From positions 1-64,000 of IMG/VR virus record IMGVR_UViG_3300030002_000011: DNA of 64,000 bases. One strand, 5' to 3'. The number at the start of each line of letters is the position of its first letter. Position 1 is the first letter of the stretch. Of this stretch, positions 63,420 through 64,000 are shown piece by piece. The DNA is from a virus. A program made the translations under genes and the position numbers. The notes beneath the pieces were generated by a model, which ran no database searches, was not told the DNA's origin, and saw only the letters and a list, made by a program, of their open reading frames with translations.

Positions 63420-64000
63420 ATGCCCAGAGTCACATTCGAGGAAGAGAACAGGGTTGCAGTCACGAACTACGACTACCCGAAGCTCAAGCTCAAGAACGGG
63501 GAGCGCGCCCGCATCCTCGTTGGTCTGGAGAACCCCGTCATGGAGTTCGTCCACACCCTCCGCAAGCCGCAGATCATCAACGGCGTCGTGCAGATGGAGA
63601 CCAAGGAGCGCAAGGACAAGTCCACGTTCGAGGACTACAAGACCGACTTCATCACCAAGGCGATCTGCATGGGCGACGCCACCATCCTCGGCGAGAAGGG
63701 CAGCGACCCCAAGAACTGCCCGATGTGCAAGCTGGCCAAGGACTTCCCCGACTACGCGCAGGAGCCGCAGCGCCGCTACGCCATGCACGTGATCCGCTAC
63801 CGCACCAAGGCCGGGACCACCACGCTCCAGACGCCGTACTCGGTCGAGGTCCTCGTGTGGGGCTTCGCCGACAAGGTGTTCAACAAGCTGATCGACGCCA
63901 AGAAGGAGTGGACCGACCTGCGCAAGCACGACCTGCTCCTCGGCCCGTGCTCCAGCGAGAACTTCCAGCAGTTCGACATCGCCGTCGCGGCGAACGCCGA
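63420..64000 (+). CDS. possible single-strand DNA-binding protein, 3' end outside window
   Basis: The frame opens at ATG 63420 after AAGAAAGAGA and is still open at the window end (193 codons seen). The beginning is beta-rich (V-T-F-E-E-E-N-R-V-A-V-T-N-Y-D-Y-P-K-L-K-L), with R-A-R-I-L-V-G, then C-P-M-C-K-L-A-K near residue 100, which may form half of a zinc site. Then come YAMHVIRYRTKAGTTTLQTP and V-E-V-L-V-W-G-F. Size, zinc-like site and place after the polymerase recall T4 gp32-type proteins. This is a tentative call. Confidence 0.45.
   Translation, partial: MPRVTFEEENRVAVTNYDYPKLKLKNGERARILVGLENPVMEFVHTLRKPQIINGVVQMETKERKDKSTFEDYKTDFITKAICMGDATILGEKGSDPKNCPMCKLAKDFPDYAQEPQRRYAMHVIRYRTKAGTTTLQTPYSVEVLVWGFADKVFNKLIDAKKEWTDLRKHDLLLGPCSSENFQQFDIAVAANA

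Overview
The window is a high-GC (my estimate about 64-65%), densely packed stretch of a tailed bacteriophage genome. Every gene I accept reads on the + strand, most start codons overlap or nearly touch the previous stop, and GTG starts are common. The gene set is that of a long-tailed siphovirus with a long tape measure, and the codon bias points to a phage of an actinobacterium. The host genus cannot be read from the sequence. Both ends are cut inside genes. I saw no tRNA, CRISPR array, integrase, recognisable immunity repressor or lysis gene here.

Layout. 1-8510: early/DNA-metabolism genes, with a Cas4/RecB-like nuclease, an inserted HNH nuclease, many small unknowns, a HAD phosphatase, a DnaN-like sliding clamp, an SbcC/Rad50-like half ATPase and a DnaX-like clamp-loader ATPase. 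8584-11147: a sugar-modification cassette (three glycosyltransferase-like proteins and one SAM methyltransferase). 11144-27124: packaging and head genes (terminase, portal, MuF-like protein, a 2,096-residue giant protein, a Mu-I-like protease with a nested scaffold, decoration protein, major capsid protein). 27212-30471: fibre-like genes, possibly head fibres. 30564-36656: connector and tail-completion genes, a second inserted nuclease, a glycosyltransferase, the major tail protein and the frameshifted tail chaperones. 36675-50516: tape measure and tail-tip/fibre genes. 50580-64000: second replication/regulation block (SNF2 helicase, FliA/WhiG-like sigma factor, DnaB helicase, primase zinc-domain protein, small HTH protein, second sigma-like factor, clamp-loader delta prime and delta, family A DNA polymerase).

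How the genes work together. The phage appears to encode much of its own replisome: sliding clamp, three clamp-loader-like subunits, DnaB helicase, a primase fragment, and a Pol I-type polymerase whose C-terminal extension resembles the tail domain of bacterial PolIII alpha.

The most unusual content is regulatory. (1) A palindrome, TTTC-NN-GAAA, occurs 19 times exactly and about 20 more times with one mismatch, in every reading frame and in the few intergenic gaps. It lies beside all three sigma70-like promoters, which suggests a dispersed operator/stoperator system. (2) Seven early/middle sites share YTG, then CGTAYCA exactly 22 nt downstream of the Y. (3) Six late sites share GGCCGATCTT and carry the GCCGAT of FliA/WhiG -10 elements; the phage encodes a FliA/WhiG-like sigma factor. 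Several sites of families 2 and 3 sit at one fixed distance from a start codon, implying leaderless mRNAs. Together these suggest a phage sigma cascade overlaid by a genome-wide repressor-like system.
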